Source: Zygnema cylindricum (Eukaryota > Streptophyta > Zygnematophyceae > Zygnematales > Zygnemataceae). From it: a DNA stretch of 64,000 nt. A program made the translations under genes and the position numbers. Under the pieces are notes generated by a model that was given only the letters and a program-made list of their open reading frames with translations, made no database searches and was not told the origin of the DNA. Of the stretch, positions 24,581 to 35,900 are shown piece after piece. The number at the start of each line of letters is the position of its first letter. The first letter of the stretch is position 1. The stretch lies in contig JBBHKE010000890.1 of NCBI GenBank assembly GCA_037447655.1, forward strand, positions 62,001 through 126,000, written 5' to 3'.

Positions 24581-25665
24581 TGAAACTTTGAGACCTCCAT
24601 AAGTCCTCAGAGTGGACAGCTTCCAAAAATCCACTAGGATAATCCTGACCCCTTTGTGTTTCAGCAAAAATAACTGCCACCATTGCATACAAAAACCCTG
24701 ACCTCCTGCACCCCTGTGAAGGCATGACTCCCATGAGTTGGTAGCAAAAAGAATCTCTGAATTTGCTCCCCTGAGCAGTAAGTTATGGAGGGTCAAAGTT
24801 GACCTTTTGTACAGAAGCTCTCTGGGAGAGGGGGTCCTATCTTCTATTTTTTTCTAAGTCCTATCTCTCTCACAGACTCTATCTACTAATGTACGGAACC
24901 AATCAGAATAGAGTTCCATACGCAAAAGTACAGCTTCCGGTGTACTTTAGGTACGGACATTGTACGACATGGCCTAAATGTCGACACATGTCATATCTGG
25001 ATTCGGTGCCATAATCTCCGGAGATTCCACGATCCAACGTAATTTTGCCACGCGTCATCCGATGTGGCGATGGCCACAAACCGCCAAAATCTACCTCCGC
25101 GATCTTGGCGCTAATCCCGGCCGTCCGATTAAATTCGGATTTAATCGTAGCCGTAATAAATACATGCGCGGTATTTGTTTCAATTGCGAAACAAATGCGC
25201 GGTATTTGTTTCAATTGCGAAACAAATGCGCGGTATTGATTTTTTGTCCGTACCGTAATTCGTACATTATATATTACTGGATCTATGTATCATGTAATCC
25301 ATTTCAGTTAAATGATTTATCGCACGTATAATCATTTAAATAAATATCAAACAACATGTTACATAATACTACCTCTAGACTTAACGGCTAAGGCTACCGG
25401 CTATTTCCTGTCTGCCGGCCGATAGGTTCAAGGATCAATTCTTGCCGCCGGCACATACCTTTTAAATAAATAAATATACCCTAACTAACATAAATTTCCC
25501 GTAAACCTCAGGATAGCCTAGGTAGCCATGGCCTTAGCATCCTCTCCAATTTCTCAGTGACTGCGACAAGTTTGAGAGTTGGAGAGAGAAGTTAGAGGTA
25601 GACTGCCTCGGCTTCTTTATTTCTTTTCAGAACTAGAAAATACTTTAAAACCATTAGTTTCTACA
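24581..25665 (-). repeat. Complete LTR joined to element F reverse transcriptase
   Basis: Both termini are present (minus strand TGTAGAAACTAATGG ... CAAAGTTTCA). Flanks are CGGTA (24576-24580) and TTACA (25666-25670), so it is not a simple solo LTR; a deletion or recombination removed one side. It contains the palindrome GGTCAAAGTTGACC at 24791-24804, a 31-bp tandem duplication at about 25163-25236, and a plus-strand tRNA-like module near 25380-25445. Confidence 0.8.
25163..25236 (+). repeat. 31-bp tandem duplication that is itself a hairpin
   Basis: Two copies of a 31-bp unit starting GCGCGGTATTTGTTTC and containing ATTTGTTTC-AATTGC-GAAACAAAT, followed by a third partial GCGCGGTATT. Other LTRs in the window carry the unit once. 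A short replication slip at a hairpin explains it. Confidence 0.75.
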
Positions 25666-26436
25666 TTACAACTGTTAGCCTTGTCCATGTGAAAGTTTTC
25701 CAACATATTTATTATGGCTTATTTCTGGGTCAATCTAATAACTCTCCTCTCTCTGTCTCTCTCCATTTGTATTCCCATAATATATTTTGCTTCACCTAAG
25801 TCGTTCATGTCCAATCTGCCTCTCAGATCTCTTTTTAACTTGTTTATCTTTTCAATTGATTTACTCAAAACAAGTAAGTCATCTACATATATAGCAATAA
25901 AATTGACCCCCTCTTTATCTTCAAACATATAGATAGAGTGGTTAGAACTGATTTTGATATACCCTTGGTTGGTCATAAACTAATCCAGATTCTTATTCTA
26001 TTGTCGAGGGGCTTGTTTTAGTCAATACATGGACTTAATGAGTTTGGATACCTTACTTTCCTCTCCCTCTTTCACGAATCCCCCAGGCTGCCTCAAAAAA
26101 ATTTCTTCTTCCAATTCACTATTGAGGAAGGCCGTCTTGACGTCCATCTGATGAATCTCCATGTCTTCCTATGCCGCTAGACTGAGAAGAGTCCTTACTG
26201 AGGGAAATCGCACAACTGGTGCAAAGGTCTATTCATAATCAATCCCATCTTTCTGTGTATATCCTTTAGCTACTAATCTGGCTTTATACCTTTTTATAGT
26301 AATATCTGGATTGAGCTTTAGCTTCAATACCCACTTGCATCAAATCGATTTCCTTTCTGGTGGACTGTCAACTAACTCCCATGTTTTTGCTTCCAAAATA
26401 GAAGCCAACTCATCATTTATCGCTTTGACTCATCGG
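25666..26436 (-). pseudogene. Element F reverse transcriptase remnant
   Basis: Minus-strand blocks include VRFPSVRTLLSLAA, EDMEIHQMDVKTAFL, YVDDLLVLSKSIEKINKLKR and GEAKYIMGIQMERDRERR (25976-25719 frame). Several stops, and a frame change at the junction with the integrase frame near 26436. The YVDD active-site motif is intact. It ends abruptly at 25666, at the equivalent of the NSC residues before the C-terminal connection. Confidence 0.8.
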
Positions 26437-27614
26437 TCATTTTTTAGACTGTTCACTACCTCCGAGTAATGAGAAGGCCTCTTGGATGGTCAAGGGCTCC
26501 CCTGAGACTGCTGAGTAGGCAAAGTGAGAGCTTGCTTGCAGGCGACTGCTTGATCTTCTTCCCCCCGAAAATTCTAAGGCTGAGATCGTCGGATGCCGCG
26601 CATTGCGCTGATTGCGCTGATTACGCTGGTTGCGATCCGTGTGTATTGACTGCTCTTGGTCCGTCTGAACCCGAAGTTGGTTAGGAACTTGGAGAGAGTC
26701 TGACTCCGGAGTCATTACCGGAGTTTGTGGAATCTGCGGGACAAGTTCCTGCATGCAATCTAAGATGACATACTCCTGTACTTTTTGTTGCTTTTGTTGC
26801 TCTGTCATTTGAAAAAAATCTATGGAGTCTAGTTCATCCTCAACAATGATGTTTCTAGCGACAACTATTTTCTGCCTTTCAAACACAAAAACTCTATAAC
26901 CTTTGGAATGATCATCATATCCTAACAGAATACCAGGTAATCCTTCCATTTTCCATCTATCTGTAGACGTATCCAATATAATGCATTGACTACCAAAGAC
27001 TTTGAAATGGCTAACATCTGGTTTGCTACCTGTCCAGATTTCGTAAGGAGTTGTTTCTACCGATCTTGATCCTATCCTATTTTTAATATAAACTGCACAA
27101 TTTAGAGCCTCAGCCCAGAATTTCGGATCCACATTTTTATCTGCGAGCATAGACATAGAGCTTTCCGTGAGAGTTCTATTCAGTCTTTCCGACACCCCAT
27201 TTTGTTCCGGTGAATATGGAACAGTCAATAGATGACTAATGCCTTCCTCAAGTAAAAAGGTTTCAAATTCTTTCGATGTATATTCACCACCATTGTCTGA
27301 TCTGAGCTGTAAAATAGATGAATTATGAAGTTTTTCAGCCCATACTTTATAGTGCTTGAAGTGACCAAACACTTCACTCTCCTCCTTCATAAAGTAAACT
27401 TTTGTAAACCTAGAGAAATCATCTGTGAAGGTGACCATATATTTCATCCCTCCGGCAGATGGAACCTTCGCCGGACCAAAGACATCCGAATGAATTTGTT
27501 GTAAAAGTTGCGTTGACCGATGCTCAAACTCCTTAGGAAATGGAAATCTGTGGATTTTGCCTAAAGCGCAACCATCGCAAGTTTTGACCGGCCCATCTGT
27601 GATTGATACACCCT
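26437..27614 (-). CDS. Integrase and C-terminal extension of element F
   Basis: Integrates the DNA copy into the chromosome. The 336-codon open part (27447-26437) contains TDDFSRFTKVYF, LRSDNGGEYTS and SPEQNGVSERLNRTL, the second and third parts of the DD35E triad. It then has the GYDDHSKGYRVF region and a Q-rich, RNQRNQRN-repeat linker ending FSGGRRSSSRLQ. Upstream, in frame but without a start, 27614-27448 supplies CDGCALGKIHRFPFP (zinc cysteines) and the first catalytic aspartate (IHSDVFGPAKVPS). It is separated from the gag-protease frame by one missing base in an A run at about 27615-27620, so this is the downstream part of one broken polyprotein. Confidence 0.85.
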
Positions 27615-29018
27615 CTATTTTTCATCAATGACCATTTTCCTCAAACTATCATAATTTACATGGCCTAATCTTTTGTGCCACAACTCATCTGAGTGCAAAA
27701 CACCGGAGTACAAAACATCATTCTCCTTGGTATTAGCCATATCCATGCGATACATCTTGCTACTATCTCTAGTACCTATAACCGCAACCTTGCCATTTTT
27801 GCTAACAACTTGCCGACCATTTTTCAAATTAACCTCAAAGCCTTTGCTCTCTACCAACGACGTAGAAAACAAATTTTTCTTAAAGTCAGGCACATATAAG
27901 ACATTGTGAAGATTCCTTTCAATTGCTTTTCCTTCTACATCAACTAGTAAGGACACATCACCCACAGCACGAGTTTGAACACTCATTCCACAAGCATAAT
28001 AAATATTTTTTTCCGGCGTTGCTTTCAGATTTTTGAAGATGTCCTTGTTCCAGCACATGTGGGCTGACGCTCCTGTATCCATTATCCATCCGGGGTCCTT
28101 CGGGCCCTCCATTGTAGCCGCCATAGCGAAGAGATCCGTATCGTCCTCCGTAGAAATCGTCAAAGTCTCGTCTTGGAGAGACGAAGAAGCCGAAAATAGT
28201 GCATTTCCACGAGGTGTAATCCCCGTGAAGCCTTTGTAAAACTGGCTTTGTTGCCATCCCGGCCGGTATAAACCTATATCGTTAGCAATTTTAAGCTTAG
28301 GACAGAATTTGTATCCATGACCTCTCTCACTACAATAAAAGCATGCATTGTTGGATTGTCTATTTCCTCCTTGATTAAAATGTCTGAACTGATTAAACTG
28401 ATTCCTTTGCTGATTAAACTGTCCTTTTCTCTCAAAGTCTGAATTAAAAGCCTCTACTTGCTCAACATTGAGAATATTAGATGTAGCTTCCTCCTCTAGT
28501 AAAATATTGATGGCTAACTGTAAAGTCCAGCTAGCTTTATCTTTTTGTTTGAGCAAGTCAGATGCTCCTTTCATACTACGAGGGAGACCCCTCATGAGCA
28601 ATGCCGCCTGTTGAAAAGGAGGAAACGCCCCACCTGCACAAGCATGTGCATCTACAAGGATACGAAATTTGTTAGAATATTCAGCCATTGTACCGCCAGT
28701 GTACTTATAGTCCCAAATTTTTCCAGCCAATAGAAGTTCTTCATGGACATTTGCCTTTTCATAATCACTTTTAAGAGATTTCCAGATATCAGTTGCTTTT
28801 TTCATTTTGATCCGAGACATAGCTAAGTCCTCAGATATACAAAATTTCAGAATAGAACGACTTTGCGTATTTTTCTTAGACCATGACGGATCAGATTCAT
28901 CCAGCGAACCATCTAATATATCCAAAAGATTGACATTTTCAAAATGTGTTTCCATCATATCCGCCCAGTAAACATACTTATCCCCAGAAAAGATAGGAAT
29001 TCTTGATGACATGCCCAT
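27615..29018 (-). CDS. Gag-protease of element F
   Basis: 467 codons, open. Starts MGMSSRIPIFSGDKYVYW. The Gag core runs to about residue 190, followed by an N/Q/F-rich stretch. A CCHC knuckle CFYCSERGHGYKFC lies at residues 226-239, and the aspartic protease motif WIMDTGASAHMC has catalytic D314. The frame then reaches the integrase start WHKRLGHV before the frameshift. Gag packages the RNA, and protease would mature the polyprotein. A longer start is possible: an upstream ATG in the LTR (29081) encodes MSTSTTTAAPPPAPVVVE in the same frame, but a TAA at the LTR end now separates it from MGMSS. Confidence 0.88.
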   Translation of the reverse strand: MGMSSRIPIFSGDKYVYWADMMETHFENVNLLDILDGSLDESDPSWSKKNTQSRSILKFCISEDLAMSRIKMKKATDIWKSLKSDYEKANVHEELLLAGKIWDYKYTGGTMAEYSNKFRILVDAHACAGGAFPPFQQAALLMRGLPRSMKGASDLLKQKDKASWTLQLAINILLEEEATSNILNVEQVEAFNSDFERKGQFNQQRNQFNQFRHFNQGGNRQSNNACFYCSERGHGYKFCPKLKIANDIGLYRPGWQQSQFYKGFTGITPRGNALFSASSSLQDETLTISTEDDTDLFAMAATMEGPKDPGWIMDTGASAHMCWNKDIFKNLKATPEKNIYYACGMSVQTRAVGDVSLLVDVEGKAIERNLHNVLYVPDFKKNLFSTSLVESKGFEVNLKNGRQVVSKNGKVAVIGTRDSSKMYRMDMANTKENDVLYSGVLHSDELWHKRLGHVNYDSLRKMVIDEK

Positions 29019-29022
29019 AACC

Positions 29023-29811
29023 TGTTATTCTACAACCACCGGTGCAGGTGGAGGAGCAGCAGTAGTAGTAGAAGTAGACATGATACACTCTTAGAAGCTA
29101 TCAAGAATCCTAACAAACAAATGTTCTTAAGTGCTCACCAATTCTTATAGAAGCATCCAAACCTCACAAAACTCTATCAGAATATAGAGTAGCATAAACA
29201 CTGATAACTCCCAGAGTTATAGCACAATTGACCCAACAACACTCAAGATATAATACTCAGAAGTTTCCCAAAAACTGTCTGCAGTTTTACTACTTGGAAT
29301 TCTGGATACATAATATGCTATGAGTCCTAAGTCTTATACTTGTGTTGAACTGGCAACACCATTGTACTTGAGAGGTACATCAAACCACCAAGCTACCACT
29401 AATCTGTCAAGCTACCATTGAGCTATCACTAAGCTACCACTGAGCTATCACTAAGCTAACTAGAATCGTATCTATCGCAGTTGCTCTATCCTGTACAGAA
29501 TCACATTAAGAATTAGATGTTGCGTTGTCCGTACAGACCATATCAAACATAATCATGGTTGCCTTGTCCTGTCTGTGTTGAAGCTTTGCTGCTGCGCTGC
29601 TCTGCTGCTGCGCTGCTCTGCTGCTGCGCTGCTCTGCTGCTGCGGTGCTTTGCTGTATAGCAGCTGCTCTGCTGTATAGCAGCTGCGCTGCTGTATAGCA
29701 CTTGCGCTCCTCTGTTGTATAGCAGCTGCTTTGTCTGTATAGCAGCTGCGCTGCTTTGTCTGTAAAGCAGCTGCGCTGCTCTGAGACTGAAAGCTTTCCA
29801 AAAAGACAACA
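29023..29811 (-). repeat. 5' LTR of element F
   Basis: Minus strand starts TGTTGTCTTTTTGG (29811) and ends GTAGAATAACA (29023), followed by the primer-binding site (GGTTATGGGCA). The LTR start carries GCTGC-rich tandem repeats, and the middle has CTACCACT/CTATCACT repeats at 29385-29460. The last 60 bp code for a Thr/Ala/Pro-rich Gag leader. Confidence 0.82.
29578..29790 (-). repeat. GCTGC-rich tandem repeats inside the F LTR
   Basis: Two adjoining arrays: about three copies of a 16-bp unit CTCTGCTGCTGCGCTG (29598-29645), then five to six copies of a 19-20-bp unit around TGTATAGCAGCTGC (29650-29785). They lie at the U3 start of the LTR. Frames through them encode A/S/Q-rich shadow ORFs of no likely meaning. 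Confidence 0.85.
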
Positions 29812-30061
29812 GGTACAAGGATCAAATCCTCGATTTGACATCTTCTTTTAGTAAAGAATCTACCATTCCGTAAATCAACTAATTTTTTCCTTAAACCTCT
29901 GGATAGCCTAGGTAGCCATGGCTCTAGCTTCCTCTCCAACTTTTAGTGACTGCAACAAGTGTGGGAGTTGAAGAGAGAAGTTAGAGGCAGATTGCCTCGG
30001 CTTCTTTTCTACATTATATTTTAGACCTAGAAAATACTAAAAGAACCATCAATTTCTACAA
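29812..30061 (-). repeat. LTR start fragment
   Basis: The first ~250 bp of a TGTAGAAATTGATGG-type LTR (minus strand, start at 30061). It is interrupted on its left by element F, exactly at the B-box-like motif (AAGGATCAAATCC). Confidence 0.75.
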
Positions 30062-30965
30062 ACCCTGACCCTTTTGAGTTTCCACAAAAATAATAGCCAA
30101 TTTGACAAATAAAAACCTGAACAACTTTAACTCTATGAAGATAAAACTCTCCTAAGTCGATAGCAAAACGAATCTTTCAATTTGCTCCCCTGATCAATAA
30201 GTTATGAAGGGTCAAAGTTGACCTTTTATAAAGGAGCTCTCCAGGAGAGAGGGGTCTACCTACCAAATTTTCTAAGTCCTAAATTCCTCTTTAAACCCTA
30301 TAGTACTAGTGTACGGCAACAATCAGATTAGTGTGTCGTACAGAAAAGTAAATGTGCCGATGTACTTTCTGTTCGGTTATCGTACGGCATGGCCAAAATG
30401 TCGACGTCTGCCATATCTAGATTTGCTCTTTTATTCTCTCGAGATGTTGTAAGCCAATGTGATAGTGCCACGTGTTAATTGACATGGCTGTGACCGATTA
30501 ACGCCAAAGCGCCCATTCCGCGATCTCGACATTTATCTCGGCCATTGAATAAAAATCGGCTTTTAATTTTAGCCGTCCAAAATAGATGCGTGGTATTTGT
30601 TTAACCGTCAAAACAAATGCGCGGTATTAGTTTTGTGGAGTATCGTACACCGTACGTTTACAAAAACTGCATTTATGCCAAAACATTGTTCGGGCTTAAA
30701 TTAAATCATCTACGTTTACATTTATAAACATGTATGAAACCATACATACTTTAGAACTAATCATAGACTAACAAGATAAAGCTACCTGCTACTGCTTGAT
30801 TTGCCGAATTGTAGGTACCATGATCAAATTCTTGGTCCGTCAAGTCCCTTTTGGTAATCCTACTAAAACTACTACTTGTCTCTCTCGAGACAGCTTGGTC
30901 AGCCATGGCTCTAGCTTCCTCTCCAACCTTCAGTGACTACGATAAGTGTGGGAGTTGGAGAAAGT
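30062..30965 (-). repeat. LTR fragment, both termini missing
   Basis: A minus-oriented LTR of the E/J type from the leader hairpins (about 30065-30200) through the TATA-proximal region and the B-box-like motif (near 30822) to the GGAGTTGGAG block. It is cut on both sides, on the right by the inverted repeat. Confidence 0.7.
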
Positions 30966-31871
30966 TGTAGAAATTGATGGTTCCTTTTTAAGTATTTTCT
31001 AGGTCTAAATTAAAATACAGAAAGAAGCCGAGGCAGTCTATCTCTAACTTCTCTCTCCAACTCCCACGCTTGTCGCAGTCACTGGGAAGTTGGAGTGGAA
31101 GCTAGAGCCATGGCTGTTTAGGCTATCTAGAGGTTTATGGGAAATAGATTAGTTTATTTACTAAAAGGGTAGATGTCGGAACCAAGATTTGATCCTAGTA
31201 CCTGCGGAATGTTGGATAGCCGGTAGCCGGTAGTCCTAACCGTTAAGTCTAAGACTAATGATGTATGATATAGGGTTTGATATTATTTAAATATTATTAC
31301 GTAGGATAATTCATTTAACTACAATTTTTTACGGGATACATAGATCCAGTTATGTAAAAGTACGGATTACGGTATGTAAAAGAAACTAGTACCGCACATT
31401 TATTTCTTTAAACGAAACAAATACGCCGTACTAGTTTCTTATACATAGCGTAATCCGTACTTTTACATAACTGGATCTATATATCCCGTAAAAAGTTGTA
31501 GTTAAATGAATAATCCTACGTAATAATATTTAAATAATTATCAAAACCTATATCATATATCATTAGTCTTAGATTTAACGGTTAGGACTACCCGCTACCG
31601 GCTATCCAATATTCCGCAGGTACCACGATCAAATCTTGGTTCCGACATCTACCCTTTTAGTAAATAAACTTATCGGTAAATAAACTAATCCATTTCATGT
31701 AAACCTTTGGATAGCCTAGGCATCCATGGCTCTAGCTTCCACTCCAACTTCCTAGTGATTGCGACAAGTGTGTGAGTTGGAGAGAGAAGTTAGAGATAGA
31801 CTGCCTCGGCTTTTTTTTGTATTTTAATTTAGACCTAGAAAATACTTAAAAAGGAACCATCAATTTCTACA
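30966..31871. repeat. 906-bp inverted repeat of two half-LTRs, head to head
   Basis: Arms of about 450 bp match each other at roughly 95% by eye. Each outer end is an LTR start (TGTAGAAATTGATGG left, its complement right), so the unit has TG...CA termini. The centre, at about 31400-31437, is the small hairpin found once in normal LTRs of this type (ATTTATTTC...GAAACAAAT). The right arm has a ~17-bp segment (ACCGATAAGTTTATTT) lacking in the left arm. No target-site duplication (AAAGT and AGAGG flanks). Confidence 0.9.
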
Positions 31872-32904
31872 AGAGGGTGGGCCCATAACCTGCAATTCTG
31901 TGTCCTCCATTAGACTACAAAATACAGAAAGCCTCTAGATAATTTTTAACTAACCCACTTTAAGCCACAACCACTGCTGCCTACAAGGCAAACTAACAAT
32001 TTGACTGCATTGGTGTGAAGCCTGGATTCCCCTGAGTCGGTATCAAAAAGAATCAATGAAAACGGCCACCAACCAGTTAGTTATGAGCCGGCAAAGATGC
32101 CAATTTTTTAAAAGCTCCCAAGGGAGAGGTGAATGTCTAAAAATATTATAAGTTTTACATCTTTCCCACAAACCCTATTTACTAAAGTATGCTCCTATCA
32201 GGATACTGTAAAGTACCAAAAAGTGCTGTGGCCGATGTATTTTATGTACGGCATCTGTACGACAAGGCCATGTAGTGGACGCGTGTCGCCGTCGAAATCG
32301 TCCATATGTCATCCGAGATCCCCGCTGCTTAATTCAATCCTGCCACGTATCCCTAGGCCACGCCACGTCACGCCATGTCCCTAAACCGCCAAAGTGACCA
32401 TTCCGAGACGTCGACGATGATTAGCGCCGTCGGATGAAGACCGGCTCTTAATGTACGCCGTTAAAATAAATGTCTGACTCATTTATTTCGTGCGGCGGAT
32501 TAGATACGCACTGAATCTGCTATGTCTCTATGTTTCATTTTCACATTTACGTTAATCGGATTAGTGTTCTGTTCAATGTTTAAATAAATATCGTACCCCA
32601 TGTAAAGTAACGAACTCCTACGACAGACCGGTTAGAGATGACGGCTACGCCACGCTCTGCGGGTCAGAGGTTCGAGTCCTTCCGGTCTCAACCTTTAGTT
32701 GAGAGTGACTTAGGTCACTCTTAAGTCTTGCCTATGGAGCTGAGGCAGCCATGGCTCCACCACCCTCTCTATCCTTCAGTGACTACAACAAGTATGGGGC
32801 GTAGAGGGAATAGGTGGAGGCAACCTGCCTGCGCTTTTACTTTTCGTGTTTTTACTAATAAATTCAGACCTAGAAAATACCTTATAAATCTAATATTTTT
32901 AACA
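31872..32904 (-). mobile_element. Element G: LTR plus first bases of internal region
   Basis: LTR 31891-32904 (minus strand start TGTTAAAAATATTAG, end AGAATTGCA) plus primer-binding site and first Gag codons (31872-31890), then truncation by the inverted repeat. It is inserted in the gag gene of element H, which resumes at 32905. A plus-strand tRNA-like module at 32625-32688 has AGACCGG/CCGGTCT ends that pair perfectly and a B box GGTTCGAGTCC (32669-32679). Confidence 0.82.
32625..32688 (+). other. tRNA-like module with B box inside LTR
   Basis: The sequence between paired ends AGACCGG (32625-32631) and CCGGTCT (32682-32688) includes GGTTAGAG, resembling a D-loop/A-box, and GGTTCGAGTCC, a good B box. 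It is too short and poorly paired inside to be a functional tRNA. It is antisense to the LTR. Similar modules lie near 17540 and 63705. Confidence 0.6.
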
Positions 32905-35900
32905 AAAACGAGGTCGAAATTCCACGAAAGCAGAAATGTGCTTTTAGTGGATTGAAAGGTGACGCAGGCTCGATCGTAGATTCAGGTGCATCCATGCACA
33001 TGTGTAAAGATAAAAACTTGTTCACTAAGAAAAGAAAGATTCCCACCGTAGAGATAGAGTACGGGGATGGGAGGATAGTCACTACTACTCTTGTAGGATC
33101 GGTAGATCTACAAGTGTTAGTAGAAGGAAAGACATCTATAGTCACATTCTCCGATGTATTGTTTATTCTGGAGCTGAACAAAAACCTCATCTCTACGTCT
33201 GTATTAGATGATAACGGTTTTGAAACTAACACTAGGAAAGGAGTCTTTACTGCTAGTTTTAAGGAGGAAGTTTATTTTACTCCTTAAAAAGGTAGCCAAG
33301 GGATGTTTAGGCTGATTTAAAGCAATAAAAAGAAGAAACCTTATTATGTTGGTGTTCATGATATAATGTTGTGGCATAAGAGGCTTGGGCATGTGAATCT
33401 AGATAAGTTATGGGAGATGAAAAATATAGGAGTAGTGGAAGGGATTCAGTTCGGTGAAAGTGAGAATCTAAGTGATTGTAGTGGATGTACTCAAGGTAAA
33501 TCACACAGGTTACCCTTCCCAAAAACTGCCACCTATAAGAGAGAAAAGATTATAGATTTAGTACACACATATATTTGGGGGCCGGCCAGAGTGCCATCAC
33601 CCGGGGGGAAGAGATTTATGATAACTATCACCGATGTTTGGTCTCGGTATTCAAGGGTGTATTTTTTGTAAAATAAGTCTGAGGCTCAGGAATGTTTTAA
33701 ACAATATATAGCATGGAGTGAAAAAATCAATGAAACCTCAATTAAGAGAGTAAAGAGTGACAATGGTGGAGAGTATACCTCTAACCTGTTTGAGGATTAT
33801 ATGAGAGAAGATGGAGTGCAACACCAAAAGACTGTTCCTGAAAATCATGAGCAGAATGGTGTAGCTGAAAGATTAAATAGAACACTGAGTGATAGTGCTA
33901 GTAGTATGCTGCCAGATAAGAAGATAAGAAAGAAGTTTGGGCCGAAGCAATAAACTGTGCAAATTATCTCAAGATTAGAGTTCTTACTTCAGTAGTAAAA
34001 TGCCAAACACCCTATGAGAGATGGACAGGCCGAAAACCAAATGTTTCACACTTAAAGGTTTTCGGTAGTTAAGTGTTCAGTTTAGACACAAATCACTCAA
34101 ACTGGAAGTTTGACCCAAAAGGAAAACCAGGATATCTACTAGGATATGATGAAGATGTAATAGGATATAGAGTTTCTGATCTCAAAAGAGAGGATATTAT
34201 CATAGTGAAGCATCTAGTTGTTATAAATGAAGGAAAATCTATAGATCCCTTTAAGCATACAAAGATAGTCAGAATCAGATTTGAGTCAAAAAATTCTGAT
34301 GACTTTGAGCTTCCTAACTATTCAGGATTTCAAGAAGATAATGATCTTGCATGTACAGATCAGATGGAGAAAGATCCAAATGTGAAACCCCTAGTATTAA
34401 CTCCAACCGAAGCAGAAGACGTGGTGGAAATCGACCCGGAATCAAAGGATAGGGGAGAAGTAGAAACTGTTCGGAAGAATCCAAGAAAGCCATCTATTCC
34501 AGCAACCGAGTTTGAGGGAGGAAGAACAAGCAGCAAAAGACTACAAGAGAGGCAAGTTAACAATAAGGTAACCAAACTGTCTCTCCCTGATGAACCTCAA
34601 ACTTATAATGAGGCAATGACTTGTCATGTGAGAAACCGGTGGAAGACATCCATTAATGAGGAGATGGCCTCAATTATGGCGGCAGATACATGGGAATTGG
34701 TGGATTGTCCTCCTTACAAGAAGCCAATTGGGTGTAAGTGGGTATTTAAGCTGAAATTGAACCCGGATAACACCATTGAGCGCTACAAGGCTCGGTTAGT
34801 GGCGAAAAAATTAACCCAGAAAGAGGGAATTGACTACGAGGAGACTTTTGCTCCGGTCGTCAGGTTTCTTTCGGTTTGGATATTTCTCAGTATGGCGGCA
34901 GGAGAAGACATGGAAGTGCATCATATGGACATCAAGACGGCCTTCCTACATGGAGAGTTGGAAAAGGAAATTTTTATGCGACAACCCGAGGGATTTGTGG
35001 AGCAAGGGGAGGAAAGCAAGGTATGCCGATTGATCAAATCTTTGTATGGGTTGAAACAAGCGCCCCGGCAATGGAACAAGAAGCTCGATGAGTTTTTAAC
35101 ATTTTTGGGATATATTCGGATCAGCTCAGATCACTTAATTTATTTGTTTGAAATGAGGAAGGAATTATTTTTATTGCAATTTATGTTGTTGATTTGCTTG
35201 TTTAAAGTAAATATATGTATAAAATAAATAAGTTGAAAAATGATCTACAAAGAAGGTTTGAGATGAAGGATATGGGAGAAACAAGGTATATTTTGGGAAT
35301 TCAGGTAGAGAGAGACAGAGATAGAAAGATAATAAGATTAACTCAAAAAAATGCCATTGGAAACATGTTAGAAAAATTCTAAATGGACAAGGCTAATAGT
35401 TGTACCATTCCTATGGAATTAAAGAAGGGAAGTGAGGGGAGTGAGGAAGAAGGAGTTATTATCTTAGATGATGAGGTAGGCGCGAAAGAGAAAAGATTTA
35501 TGCAGACCATCCCTTATAGACAAGTAGTGGGCAACCTAATATATTTCATGAATTGTACCTGTCCGGACATAGCCACAGCTGTAGGAGTACTAAGTAGGAG
35601 TCTGAATGCTCCCACTAAAATAGATTAGGAGGCAACTAGGAGATTCCTTAGATATCTCATACGGACTAGGGATCTATGGTTGCATTTGGGCGGGAACAAT
35701 AGTGATATCACCACTTGGAGTGATGCCAGCTATGGGGATGTTCCAATGAGGAGATGCACATCTGGATATGTATTGCATGTGGGTGATGGGGCTTGCTGCT
35801 GGAGCAGCAACCTGCAAAAGGTCATTGCTCAGTCCACCATGGAGGCTCAGTACATGGCTTCTTCCTCTGCTGTAAAAGAATTAATGTGGGTCAAGTCTTT

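Larger units (their letters stand above)
25666..29811 (-). mobile_element. Copia element F, distinct subfamily, 3' end missing
   Basis: 5' LTR 29023-29811, gag-protease 29018-27615, integrase 27447-26437 and reverse transcriptase to 25666. RNase H and the 3' LTR are gone, replaced by the LTR at 24581-25665. It is inserted in another LTR whose remainder begins at 29812. Its proteins are clearly diverged from the C/D/E/H/J group, and its LTR is shorter (789 bp) and lacks the antisense tRNA-like module. Confidence 0.85.

Noticed and set aside
24581-25665. Simple solo LTR
   Set aside because: Both termini are present but the flanking 5-mers (CGGTA and TTACA) do not match, and different elements lie on each side.
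29506-29939. Overlapping A/S/Q-rich open frames
   Set aside because: They arise from GCTGC tandem repeats in the F LTR; three frames are open at once, the mark of a repeat rather than a gene.
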